Of a DNA stretch of 64,000 bases, positions 14,444 through 24,600 are shown in pieces. The translations under genes were made by a program, and so were the position numbers. The notes under the pieces were generated by a model that was not told where the DNA came from, searched no databases, and saw only the letters and a list, made by a program, of their open reading frames with translations. The DNA comes from Crossiella sp. S99.2 (GTDB lineage Bacteria; Actinomycetota; Actinomycetes; Mycobacteriales; Pseudonocardiaceae), in NCBI RefSeq assembly GCF_023094165.1, contig NZ_JALMDK010000001.1, positions 620,001-684,000 on the forward strand, read 5' to 3'. The number at the start of each line of letters is the position of its first letter. The first letter of the stretch is position 1.

Positions 14444-16464
14444 TGCCGCACCTCCCCTGGCGGGATCTCCACCAGCAGGCCGCGGGCCAGGTAGTCCGAC
14501 AGCGGCTGCGGCAGCAGGTACACCCGGGCGCCGCCTGGCTGGGTCTCGCTCGGCCGGGTGCGGGCGCCGATGATCTTCCAGTCGCCGACCAGCCGGAACC
14601 GGCCGTAGGGGCCCTGGGCGAACTCCGGCGGCAGCGTGGTCCGTTCGAAGCCGGTGCCCGCGTCGAAGAGGGTGTTGCCATCCGGTGGGCCGTACCGCTC
14701 GACCTGGTGGCCCTCGGGCACGATCACCGAGTCGATCTCGTCGTAGCGTGAGATCGCCGGGTCGTTGCCCATCGCCTGGATCGGCGACTCCTCCGGCAGC
14801 AGCGGTTCGTCGTCGGCCCGCTGCAGGTTCGGGTAGTTCAGGTAGAGCTGGCCGATCAGGTAGGTGGCCGCCTGGGACACGTCGTCGAAGCGGGCCTCCA
14901 GCTCCCGGCGCTTGTCGTCGGCCCACCACCAGAACACGGTGAACCGCTCGTCCGCCTCGCGGAACAGGCACCACGCCTGGTCGGCGTAGTCGCCGAAGCT
15001 GAGGTAGCGGCGGCTGATGCTGAACCGGATGGCGAAGTCCCGCACGGAGAACACCGCGCGCTCCCAGTCGTCCTTGGCGCCGGGATGGGTCTCCGGCATG
15101 TCCATCACCAGGGAGGTGGCCCGCTGGAGCACCCGCTTGGGCAGGGCGACCGGCGGTCGGTAGTCCTGGCCGCGGAGGTGGTCGAGCAGTTCCAGCGGCG
15201 GCACCACATCGTGTTCGCGCAGGTAGTAGGCCAGCGCCGCGCTCCAGACCCACACCCCGTCGGTGTGGTAGGCCATCGGCACCAGGCTTTCCTGCTCGGG
15301 GTGCAGCAGGTCGGGCGCGTAACCGCGGGAGGACAGCACCACCGGGGCGGCCTGCAGGTAGGTCTGCACCGCGAGCCATTCGGTGTGGCTGAGCCGGGTG
15401 CGGTAGGCCACCGGCGGCTCGCCCTCGGCGACCTTGTCGAACAACCGGGCCAGCGCCAGCTCGGGCTGCGGCACCGGCTTGGCGTTCTCGCCCTGCTGCA
15501 CGGCCTGCTGGGTGCGGATCCGGTCGTGGTGGATCAGGTCCTGGTAGGCCTGCCACGCCTGCTGGAACAGCCAGGGCGGGGTGGCCGCGGCCGAGCGGGG
15601 CAGGATGGCCAGCTCGGTCAGCGCGGCTTCGCCGGCGGCGAAGTCCAGTGCCCAGTCCGGCGCGGTCTGGAAGTCGAACTCGATGGTGGGCTCGCCGCCG
15701 GGCACCAGCCTGAAGTCGGCGGTGAACCAGGCGCCGGTCTCCGGCCGGTAGGTGGCCAGGCGCAGTCGGTGCACCCACTGGCCGATCTGTGGCGGCGGCG
15801 CCCAGTAGTACTCCTGGCCGTCGGCCAGGGTGACCACCGTGGTCAGCTCAAGCCTGCCGCCGAGCGCGCGGGCGAGGATCCCGGCGCCCTGCCAGCCCTC
15901 GGGCGCGGTCGCGGCCACCGCGGCGGCGAGGCCGCCCAGCGCCTCGGTGGCGAGGCCGCCGAGCACCGCGGCGAAGTCCGGTTCGTCGAGGGTGGCCGGG
16001 CCCACGTCAGCCGGGGCGGGGAACCCGTCCAGGCCGGGCCGGGAGCGCACCTGGGTGCCGCGGACCTGGATCACCTTGCTGACCTCGGCCAGCGGCTTCT
16101 CGCCGCCGAAGGTGAGCCGGTCGTAGGTCTGCAGGCCGCGCTGCGCCACCTGCTCCTGGGTGAGCCCGCCCTGCTGCGGCCAGACCACCCTGGCCAGGCC
16201 GGGGGCCAGCCCCTCGACGTCGTAGGTCACCTCGTACGGCTCGTCGCCGACGAAGCCGTATGCCTGGCTGGTGAAGATCGATTCGGCCTCGCCGGGGCCG
16301 GTCTGCTTGAGGAAGGTCTCGCCGGACTGCTCGAAGTCACCGGTCGGGACCACCCCGGGCGGCGCCACCAGGTAGGCGGGCTTGCCAGGCTGGGACCGGT
16401 ACTGGAAGAGCTGGTCCTGCCAGTACGCCCAGGCGCCGTTGTGCGGGTGCTGATTGATGATCAT
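14440..16464 (-). CDS. TNT-domain (NAD+ glycohydrolase-type) protein
   Basis: A 674-residue protein. About the first 570 residues have no family I recognise and no signal peptide or membrane helix. The last 100 residues resemble the tuberculosis necrotizing toxin domain: an ERYG motif with Arg590, a TGFERTTLPPE segment with Arg608, and a TQPGGARVY motif with Gln642 that corresponds to the catalytic Gln of TNT. TNT-type enzymes cleave NAD+ to nicotinamide and ADP-ribose. A residue matching the TNT active-site His is not obvious, so activity is uncertain. The ATG at 16464 starts 4 bp after the previous stop, and the gene overlaps the downstream one by 4 bp, so expression is coupled. Confidence 0.7.
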   Translation of the reverse strand: MIINQHPHNGAWAYWQDQLFQYRSQPGKPAYLVAPPGVVPTGDFEQSGETFLKQTGPGEAESIFTSQAYGFVGDEPYEVTYDVEGLAPGLARVVWPQQGGLTQEQVAQRGLQTYDRLTFGGEKPLAEVSKVIQVRGTQVRSRPGLDGFPAPADVGPATLDEPDFAAVLGGLATEALGGLAAAVAATAPEGWQGAGILARALGGRLELTTVVTLADGQEYYWAPPPQIGQWVHRLRLATYRPETGAWFTADFRLVPGGEPTIEFDFQTAPDWALDFAAGEAALTELAILPRSAAATPPWLFQQAWQAYQDLIHHDRIRTQQAVQQGENAKPVPQPELALARLFDKVAEGEPPVAYRTRLSHTEWLAVQTYLQAAPVVLSSRGYAPDLLHPEQESLVPMAYHTDGVWVWSAALAYYLREHDVVPPLELLDHLRGQDYRPPVALPKRVLQRATSLVMDMPETHPGAKDDWERAVFSVRDFAIRFSISRRYLSFGDYADQAWCLFREADERFTVFWWWADDKRRELEARFDDVSQAATYLIGQLYLNYPNLQRADDEPLLPEESPIQAMGNDPAISRYDEIDSVIVPEGHQVERYGPPDGNTLFDAGTGFERTTLPPEFAQGPYGRFRLVGDWKIIGARTRPSETQPGGARVYLLPQPLSDYLARGLLVEIPPGEVRQ

Positions 16465-16468
16465 GTGC

Positions 16469-17449
16469 TCAGTTCTCCCCTGGAACGGGCTGCTCGCCTG
16501 CGGCGAAGTCGATCAGGTCCTGCAGCGGGATGGTGGCCGACAGCGCGCCGGTCACTCCCGCGTTGAGGCGGAGCCGCACTCCGCCGAAGCCGAGCAGCGC
16601 CTTGCCCTGGGCCGCCTGGCAACTCGTCCACGTCTCGGGCCGCCGCTCCGGCGAGGTGCACGCGTCCAGCACCGATCCACCGGCCTCCTCGGACAGGAAC
16701 AGCTCGCCGGGGTGGTCCGGGTACTCGGCCATGGTCAGTTCCCAGTCGAGCAGGGTGCGCAACGCGGTCTCCCGTGGTCCGTAGCCGCTCAACGCCAGCT
16801 CCAGATCGCGTTCGAGCTGGTTGGTCGGCCGCGGCCAGCCCAGCGCCTGCGGGCCCGGCCGGTAGCCGGGGTTGGGCACGTACTCGCCGAAGTGCCCGTG
16901 CTCGTCCACCCGGTAGCCCCCGCGCACGCCCCACGGCGGCACCACGCTGCTGGGGTCGAACTCCGCGTCGATCGAGTACATCCAGCTGTTCGGCTGGTGC
17001 CTGGCGACCGCACGCATCTCCTCGGTGATCTCCGGTGGCTCGTCGGCTGCCGGGCTGTGCTCCCTGGTCAGCTCCTCCTGCTCGGCCACCGTACCGACCA
17101 GCGCCGGATCGGCCGGGCCGAACAGGGCGAGCGTGGTCGTCGTCTCGGTGTCCGGCCGGTGCACCTCGGTGCCGCCGGACCAGTTGCGGGTCTGCCCGAG
17201 GCAGACCACGTCCCGCCGGGCCCCGTTCACCGCGAGGAACCAGCCCAGCTCCTCCAGCTCCCGGCGCACCCGCAGCAGCGCCTCGTACACATCGTGCGCC
17301 CGCGCCTCGCCGATTCCCCACGGGCCGTGCACGCGGACCAGGGCGTCCTCGTCCTGCCCGCGCTGGTACTCCGCCCTGGCCTGGGTGGTCCCGGCGTCCA
17401 GGAAGACGGTGTCCGCCCGGAAGGCGGCGATCTCGATGGTGTGCAGCAC
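16469..17449 (-). CDS. Type VII secretion system-associated protein
   Basis: This 326-residue protein carries at residues 153-215 a block of the kind seen in proteins annotated as type VII secretion-associated in streptomycetes and relatives: PNSWMYSIDAEFDP, then PPWGVRGGYRVD, then YVPNPGYRP. The remaining ~110 residues look like the SseB-like half of the same family. The first ~110 residues are a separate unrecognised domain. The GTG start at 17449 lies 2 bp after the stop of the nucleoside hydrolase gene, with GGAGG upstream. Such proteins often sit beside giant ESX-linked toxins, as here. The molecular role is unknown; chaperone or immunity is a guess. Confidence 0.65.
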   Translation of the reverse strand: MLHTIEIAAFRADTVFLDAGTTQARAEYQRGQDEDALVRVHGPWGIGEARAHDVYEALLRVRRELEELGWFLAVNGARRDVVCLGQTRNWSGGTEVHRPDTETTTTLALFGPADPALVGTVAEQEELTREHSPAADEPPEITEEMRAVARHQPNSWMYSIDAEFDPSSVVPPWGVRGGYRVDEHGHFGEYVPNPGYRPGPQALGWPRPTNQLERDLELALSGYGPRETALRTLLDWELTMAEYPDHPGELFLSEEAGGSVLDACTSPERRPETWTSCQAAQGKALLGFGGVRLRLNAGVTGALSATIPLQDLIDFAAGEQPVPGEN

Positions 17450-17451
17450 GC

Positions 17452-18336
17452 TCAGGCCACCTCCGCCCTGCTCGCCGGGTCCAGCAGCCGGTGCAGCCAG
17501 TCCAGGAAGGCGCGGTGGTCGGCGGGGCCACTCAGCTCGACCGGCGTGCCCTGTTCGGACCGGCTCATCCGGCCGAGTCCGTCCAGCGCCACCCGCTCGG
17601 CGGTGAAGCCGACGAAGGGCAGTTCCAGCGCCGCGGACAGGGTGAGCGCGTCGTGCTGGATGGTGCCGGGGTGGAAGTCGGTGAACCACTGTGCCAGGTG
17701 CGCGGCGAGCAGCCCGGCCCAGGCTGGCGCGGCCGGATCGGCCAGCCGCCGGTGGGTGGCCGAGGCGACCCGGATCTCCAGCTCGGGGGTGAACGTGGTG
17801 TCGGAGAGCACCAGCCGCGGCCGGTGCGCCCTGGCCAGCACGGTGTGCGCGGCGGCCGGATCCACCCGGATGTTGTGCTCGGCCCGGCTCGGATCGCGGT
17901 AGTGCAGCGCGCCGCCCATCTGGGTCAGCCGGATCCGCTCGGCTAGGCCGGGGCGGGCGGTGAGCACGTCGGCGAGGTTGGACATCGGACCGAGGCCCAC
18001 CCAGCGCACCGGGCCCGCGCAGACCGCCTCGACCGCGGCGAGCACGTCGCCGGACTGGGCAGGGACGGTGCCGGGCACCAGGTCGCGCACGCAGTTCAGC
18101 CGGGTGTTGCCGAGATCGCGGCCGGCCACCACCGGCACCTCGGGGCGGCCGAGCAGGTCCAGCAGCAGCCGGACGAACCGGGCCCGGTAGCCGCCGGGCA
18201 GCTCGTCGCCGGTGAGCACCAGCGCCAGCTCGGGCAGGCCGGCCGCGGCCACCAGCGCCAGCGCGTCGTCCGGGTCGCCGCCCGCGTCGGTGTCGATGAC
18301 CACGGGCAGGACGGGTGTCGCGGTGTGCTGGCCCAT
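17452..18336 (-). CDS. Inosine-uridine-type nucleoside hydrolase
   Basis: A 294-residue member of the nucleoside hydrolase family, which cleaves the N-glycosidic bond of ribonucleosides using a calcium ion held by an N-terminal Asp cluster. The cluster is visible as DTDAGGDPDD at residues 15-24. The family also shows GGALHYRDPSRAEHNIRVDP (the substrate-binding EHN and DP) and a late HDAL motif supplying the catalytic or metal-binding His-Asp. The ATG at 18336 has a GGAGGAGG ribosome-binding site. Its neighbours act on NAD+ or ADP-ribose, so it may process nucleosides or ribosyl products in the same system (inference), or be a salvage enzyme recruited to the operon. Confidence 0.9.
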   Translation of the reverse strand: MGQHTATPVLPVVIDTDAGGDPDDALALVAAAGLPELALVLTGDELPGGYRARFVRLLLDLLGRPEVPVVAGRDLGNTRLNCVRDLVPGTVPAQSGDVLAAVEAVCAGPVRWVGLGPMSNLADVLTARPGLAERIRLTQMGGALHYRDPSRAEHNIRVDPAAAHTVLARAHRPRLVLSDTTFTPELEIRVASATHRRLADPAAPAWAGLLAAHLAQWFTDFHPGTIQHDALTLSAALELPFVGFTAERVALDGLGRMSRSEQGTPVELSGPADHRAFLDWLHRLLDPASRAEVA

Positions 18337-18379
18337 GTCACCTCCTCCGTGCTTGGACCACCTCAGCGTGTTCCCCCGG

Positions 18380-18679
18380 TCAGGGCGCGGAGGCTTCCGG
18401 CGTGTCGCTCTCGTCGGTGAAGCGGTAGTAGCTCAGGTTCGGCTGGTTCAGCAGCGCGCCCAGGTAGGCCGCGGGCTCGTCGGGCCGCACCATCCGGCGC
18501 TCGGCGTGCAGGTCGACGCCGTTGGTGTGGAAGTGCCGGGCGATCTCGCCGTGCTCGGCGTCCAGCACGGTCAGCCCGACCGAACCGTCGGCCAGCAACA
18601 GGGACTCGGCGACCCTCGTCCAGCCCCGGGGCGCCCGCATGTGCAGTGCAATCCGGCTCGGCGTCCTGTCAGCGCTCAC
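18380..18679 (-). CDS. 99-residue protein coupled to the giant toxin-like gene
   Basis: The GTG start at 18679 overlaps the TGA of the giant gene (GTGA), so the two are translationally coupled. The product is a small soluble protein of mixed strands and helices, without signal peptide or membrane helix, and with a conserved-looking core around LTVLDAEHGEIARHFHTNGV. I do not recognise the family. Position directly behind the C-terminal kinase-like toxin domain is where immunity proteins or chaperones are usually found, so this is the best immunity candidate in the locus (inference only). The nucleoside hydrolase gene follows after 43 bp. Confidence 0.7.
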   Translation of the reverse strand: MSADRTPSRIALHMRAPRGWTRVAESLLLADGSVGLTVLDAEHGEIARHFHTNGVDLHAERRMVRPDEPAAYLGALLNQPNLSYYRFTDESDTPEASAP

Positions 18680-21600
18680 GGCCTCGACCCCCGCACCGTC
18701 AGCAGCCCGGCGTTCTGCAACCGCCCCGGCCACGCCTCGCCGTTGATCATGCCGTGCGCCTGGACTTCGACCAGCCTGCCCGCCGCGCCCTCGACGCTGT
18801 CCTCGCTCAGGCCCATCCGGTGCAGCACCGCCCGCAACGCGTCCGGTTCGATCGCACGCACCTGGGTCAGCACCTCCGGGCTCAGCGGCAGCTGGAACAG
18901 GGCAGCGGTGAAGTCGGAGCGGATTCCGTAGTCGGGATCGGGGGACTCCGGGAAGGAGTACCTGTGGTCGATCGCGACCAGGTTGCCGTCGCGGTCGGTC
19001 AGGTAGTTGCCGCGGTGCCGGTCGGTGTTGCCCGCGATGTAGTCGAGCACCGCCAGCCGCTCCTGCTGGACCAGGGGGTAGTCCCCGGCCGCCCGGCCGG
19101 GCAAGGCGTCCACGAAGTCCTGGAGTGAGCCGTCGCCGAGTGGACCGGTCACCATCGTGGTGGTCGGCACCAGCCCGAACCCGAGCAGCTCGTCCACCCG
19201 GGAAGCAGCAACCTCTCGCTCGGCCAGCTCGGTGTGCGGGATGCCCTCCCGGAGCCCCTCGGGGACGCCGTCGGCGGGCTTGTACATCGCCGAGGTGTCG
19301 TTGTCGAAGTAGACCTCGAAGGCCGGGTTCACGTGGTTCGTGTCGCCGAACTCCTCGTACCCGATGGCGTGCCGGGACCGGAGTTCCCGCTCGGCCTCAC
19401 TGAGCCCCTCCTCGGCCGGGTCCATCCGGAACTCCGCGCCCGCGCCAGGCAGGCCCTCGGCCTGCGGCGTGGCCGCGTCCGCGGGGGAGTCCTCGGCCGG
19501 TGGGGTGAGGTCGAGCGTGCGGGATTCGTCCCTGGGCCCGGCCGCCTCGTCGCCCTGGTCCGGGACGGCGTCGGTCGGCTGGTCGGCGGCGAAGTTCATC
19601 GTCGACTGGTCGGGCGGGACCTGCACGGTCTCGCCTGGCACGGTCCCGGCCGAGGCTGCCTCCGCCGGGACGGTGTCCCGTGGCTCGGTCCGGCCACCGC
19701 TGGTGCCCGCCGCGGCGGGCGCTGGCGGTGGCGGATCGCTCGGCGGCGGTCCGGCCGGAGCCGCCGCGGCGGGCGGGTCGGTGTCCGGCCCACCGCTGTC
19801 CGGCTTGGCGCTGGCTGCCGCCGCGGCGGCCTTGGCTGCCGCGTGATCGGCGGCGCGCTGCTGCTGGTCGCCGGTGTAGGTCTGGCCGTCATCGGTCAGC
19901 CGCCAGCCGCCCGGCGGGTTGCCAGCCCCGTTGTCCAGATTCGGGTCGTAGGCCCCCAGCAGCACCGAGTTGCCCGCGCGGTCGGTCAGCCAGATCTCGG
20001 CCTGGTCGAACCGGTGCGGGTGCAGCTCGAACTCCGGCACCGGGTTGTCCTGGCTCGCGGTGAACCCGTGCCCGGCGAACGGGGCCGGGTTGCTGCGACC
20101 GTTGCCGCCCATCGGGAACGGATCGGCCGCGTCGTGGTTGCCGTAGGCGATCGGCATCGCCTGATCCGGGGTCACCGCGCCGGTGTGGTTCGGGCCGAGG
20201 TTGACCGAGCCAGGGTCGAACGGGAAGCGCAGCGTGGCCACGAACTCGTCGCCGAAGTCGTACGGCGGCCTGCCGTTGCGGTCGATATAGCCGTTGTCGG
20301 TGTAGTCCAGCCGCAGGCCCTCGATGACCTGGCTCGGCGTCTGCAGGTGTGCCACGTCGGCGTACCGGGCGGTGAAGCCCCTGGTCTGGTCCGGCCTGCC
20401 GAACCGGCCGCCGTCGTCGGTGAACGGCGGTCCCGGCACCCAGGAGTTGCCGAGCAGGTTCGCCGCCGCCTCCGCGGTCAGCGCCCGCTGCAGCATCTCG
20501 CCCGGCTGGGCCTGCACCTGCTCGCGGATCCGGGTCATCGCCTGGATATCGGCGTCGTTGCCCACGAAGTCCTCGATGGACTGCGCGCGCATCCGGTCGA
20601 AGTCCGCGCGGGAGACCCCCGCGTTGGCCAGGATCTGGTCCAGGTTGGCCGGGAATCCGGTCGAGGCGTCGAGCTGGTTGTCCGCGAACTGGGTCTGGTA
20701 CGGCGTCCCGTCGTCGAAGGTGACCTGCTGACCGGGCACCGCCGGGTCGTCGGTGGTGCCGCCCGGATCGGCCGGGCTGTCCGGCGGCACCGGGCTGTCG
20801 CCGGTCGGCGGACCCTCCGCGCCGCGCTGGTGCGCTTCCGGCGCGAAGTCCGGCTGGTGCGGTCCCCAGGTGGGCGCGGGGCCGGGCGGGTAGGGCCCGT
20901 GCACCCGGGCGAGCGAGCCGTCCGGGTTGATCGTGACCCACTCGCCGTTGGGCGGCCAGCCTGGGCGGCGGATGCCGTTGTCGACCGTGGTGTTGCTGGC
21001 GAAGACGTTGCCGCTGTTGTCCACCCACACGTCGGACCGGCTGGCGGTCACCGGCTGGCCGAGTGCGGCGGCCAGCTGCGCGGCGAAGTGCGGATCGGTC
21101 TGGCAGGCCAGCAGCCGGACCGGCCGCGGGTTGGCCGCCCAGTCCGGGTTGGCCCTGATCACCGAGGCCAGCGTGTGCGGGTCGACCCGGCCGCCGTTGT
21201 GGCCGCCGAACATCACCCCGTTCGGCGAGCCGTGCAGGTCCACGGTGAAGCTGTGCGGATCCGGCCGCACCTGCGCGGCACTGGCCCGGTGCGCGCCCTC
21301 GGCGTCCGGGAAGACCGACATGCCAGCCGGGGTGGCGTACATCCGGCTGAGGTCGCCCGGCCGCAGTCCCGACCGCGGATCGTTGTCGTCCAGCCCGAGT
21401 CGCTCGCCCAGTGGCCGGCCGCGCCCGGGGTCGGGCATCGGCGAGACGCCCAGCCTGCGCTGTTCGTTGGCCCGCATGCGCTCGGCCTTGAGCTGTTCCA
21501 TCTCCGCGCGGTGCCGGTTGAGTTCGACGTGCTCACCGGTGGCGAGCACCTCGCCGTTCTCGTAGCGCAGTTCCAGGTCGTCCATCCGCTTGCGGAAGTC

Positions 21601-24600
21601 CGCGGTGGACTCGACCGGCCGGGCCTGTTCGGGCCGGGTCTGCGCCTCGGGGAAGGCCGAACCGGTCGGACCGAAGCGCACGCCGTCGGTCTGACCCCAG
21701 GTGGTCCGCGGGTCCCGCGGGGTGGCGGGTTCCGGCGCGGGCGCCGGGCGCAGCGGGGCGCCGGGCGGCGGCCCGTTCCAGCGCGGTCCGGGTGCTGGCC
21801 GCATCGGCCGGCCACCGGGCGGTGGCATCGGGTTCGGGCCGCTGGGACGGCCGCCCATCGGGTTCGGCCCACCCGGCGGGAAGCCCCGCGGTGGCGGTGG
21901 CGGCATCGGCCCGGTGGGGCGGCGCACCGGCGCGCCCATCGGCGGCTGGCCCTGGCCGAACTGCGGCGGACGACCGCCACCCGGCGGTGGTTCCACCCGG
22001 GGCGGCCTGCCCTGGAAGTCGGCGGCGGGCAGGTTCGGCTGGGTGCGGCCGCGGGACGGGTCGAACTGCTGCCCAGGGTCGAACTGGGGCCTGCCCTGCG
22101 GCGGGAACTGGTTCGGGTCCTGCGGAATCCGGCCGGGCGGCACGTCCTGCGGCGGCCTGCCGGGCTGGGTGCCCGCGGCCGGATCCGGCCCTCGGCCGGG
22201 CGGCGGGAACTGCCCCGGCCGGTTCGGCTGACCGGCGGCCGGGTCGAACTGCGGCCGGCCAGGGCCCGCCTCCGGCAGCGGCCGGTGCTGGCCCAGCGCC
22301 GGATCCGCCTGCGGCCTGGTGCCGGGCCCGGGCGGCAGGTCCTGCGGGCCGCGCACCGGCGGGAACCCGCCCGGCTGCTGCCGGGGCAGGCCCTGCGGTG
22401 GGGTGGGCGCGTTCGGGTCCACCGGCCGGGCCGGTGGTTCGGGGGTGCGGACCGGGCCCGGCTCGCCCTGCCGGGGCAGACCGCGCGGCGGGGTCGCCGC
22501 GTTCGGGTCCACCTGCTGCTGGTCGGGCCTGCGGTCCGGCAGACCCTGCGCGGGCGGGGCCTGCGGCGGTGGCGGCGGGTCCTGACGCACCGGCGGGGCG
22601 GGTGGCGGTGGCGGGTTGTCCAGCCTGGACATGGCGTCCAGCCGGGACACCGGCGCCGGTACCGGGTCGCCGCCGCCCAGATCGGTGCTGAGCGCGCGGG
22701 CAGGCCGTTCCGTCGTGCTCAGCGGCGGGTCGGCCAGGCTGCCGTCGGGCAGGCGCGGCGTCGGCACCTCGCGCATCTCGATCACCCAGGTGCCGCTGGC
22801 GTCCTGGTGCCTGCCGGTGATCTCGAAGCTGGTCCCCGGCGGGAACAGCACCTCGGACTCGTTGCGCGGCGCGATCGAGGAGATGTCCCGGCCGGACACC
22901 GACTCGATGACGAACTTCAGGTTGCCCTTGAGCTTGCGTCCCTCCACCGCGGCGGAGGAGGTGAAGCTGCGTTCGGTGACCGTCGAGCCAGGGGCGTAGC
23001 GGTCCAGCGCGGCGTCGAGGTCGACGGCGTCCGGCAGGTAGATCGCCCGGTTGACCGTGCCCTCGTGCCGGGGGAACTCGTTGAGCACCGAGGCGATCAG
23101 GCGGATCTGCCCGTCCCGCTCGGCGAGCCCGGCCGGATCGCTGGTGCGCAGGGCGGTGTTGATGTCCGCGGACTGCGACATCGCGTAGCCGACCAGCGCC
23201 GCCAGGTGCTCCCTCGGCACACCCTCCAGCGCCGCCGCGACCTCGGGCCTGCGGCGGAGCACGTCCTCCAGCGTCGCGAGGTCCTCGGCGAAGGCGCCCG
23301 ACTGCACATAGGGCGAGTTCTGCATGTGCGCGAGATCGGCCTCGGTGGCCCGCTGGTCCGGGTTGGCGAGGTAGTCCGGATCCCGCGGGAAGTCCACAGT
23401 GGACTCAGTACCGCGATCGCTCGGACCGGATTCCGTTGGCAGCGGGCCGGTCTGCTCGGCCGGACTGTCCGAAGTGGACAGATCACGAGCGGCAGGTGGG
23501 TCCACTGTCGCGTGCACCCGCTGCTGCGGCGTGGCGGCCGCGGCCGGACGCTGCGCTTCGCCCGTGCGCGGCGGCCGCGACTCGGACTGTCCACTGTGGA
23601 CAGATGGGGTCGGGGACGCGGGCGGGGTGCCCGGCGGGGCGGCCGAATGTGGTTGCGGCGGCTGGAATCGCCGCGGATCCATGGAGGAGTCCGGCGGCTC
23701 GTGCTCGCCGCGCCGCCACACATCGCGCGGTCCGCGCTCGGGCAGATCGCTGCCCCAGGTCGGGGTGTGGCCAGGCGGGTGGGACTGGTTGTGCGCGGTG
23801 CTGGTGCCGTCCGGGCGGAAGGTGGCCCACTCGCCGTTGGGCGGCCAGCCCGGCCGGAAGTCCTGGCCGCGGCCGTCCAGGTGGGCGCTGCTGGCGAAGA
23901 CGTTGCCGTCAGCGTCGATCCAGGCGTCCTTGGTCGGCGCGAGCACGTCCACGCCGAGTTCCTGGGCGAGCTGGGCGGCGAAGCCGTCGTCGTTGCGGCC
24001 GGTCTGGCAGGAGATCAGCCGGATCGGCTGCTCGCCGTCCCAGTCCGGGTTGGCCCGGATGATGTCGGCCAGGTCCTTGGCGGAGAGGCGCTGGTCGCCG
24101 ACCCGCACCCGGTCGGCCGCGCCGTGCATGTCCACGGTGAACCGGCCGGGGTCGGGCGCTACCCGCATGCCCGCGCTGGACTGCGCGGGGAACTTGTGGT
24201 CGAAGGTGTCCAGCACGATGCCCGCGTCCGAGCGCCGGATGTTGGGCTCCAGCCCGGCCAGGTGCTCGGGCAGTGGCGCGGGCTGCCGCGGCGCGGGCGG
24301 CGGCGCGGCCGCGGCCGGGGCAGGCCGGGCGGGCGGCGCCTCGGGCTGGGTGACCGGACCGTGCTGCGGCGGACCGGCTGGCCGGTGCCCCGGCTGCTGC
24401 TGACCGCCGGAGGTGTCCACCGGCGTGGGCGTGGACACCAGCGCCACGTCCGGGGTCATGGCGGGGGAGCCGTCCGCGCGCATCGGCATCGGCGGCGGGG
24501 GAGCCTGCTGGTGGTGCGGCATCGACGCGGGCGGCGGCGAGCCGTGATGCGGCACAGGACCACCGCCCGGCAGCGGGCCACCGGCGCCGGGGCCGAAGCC

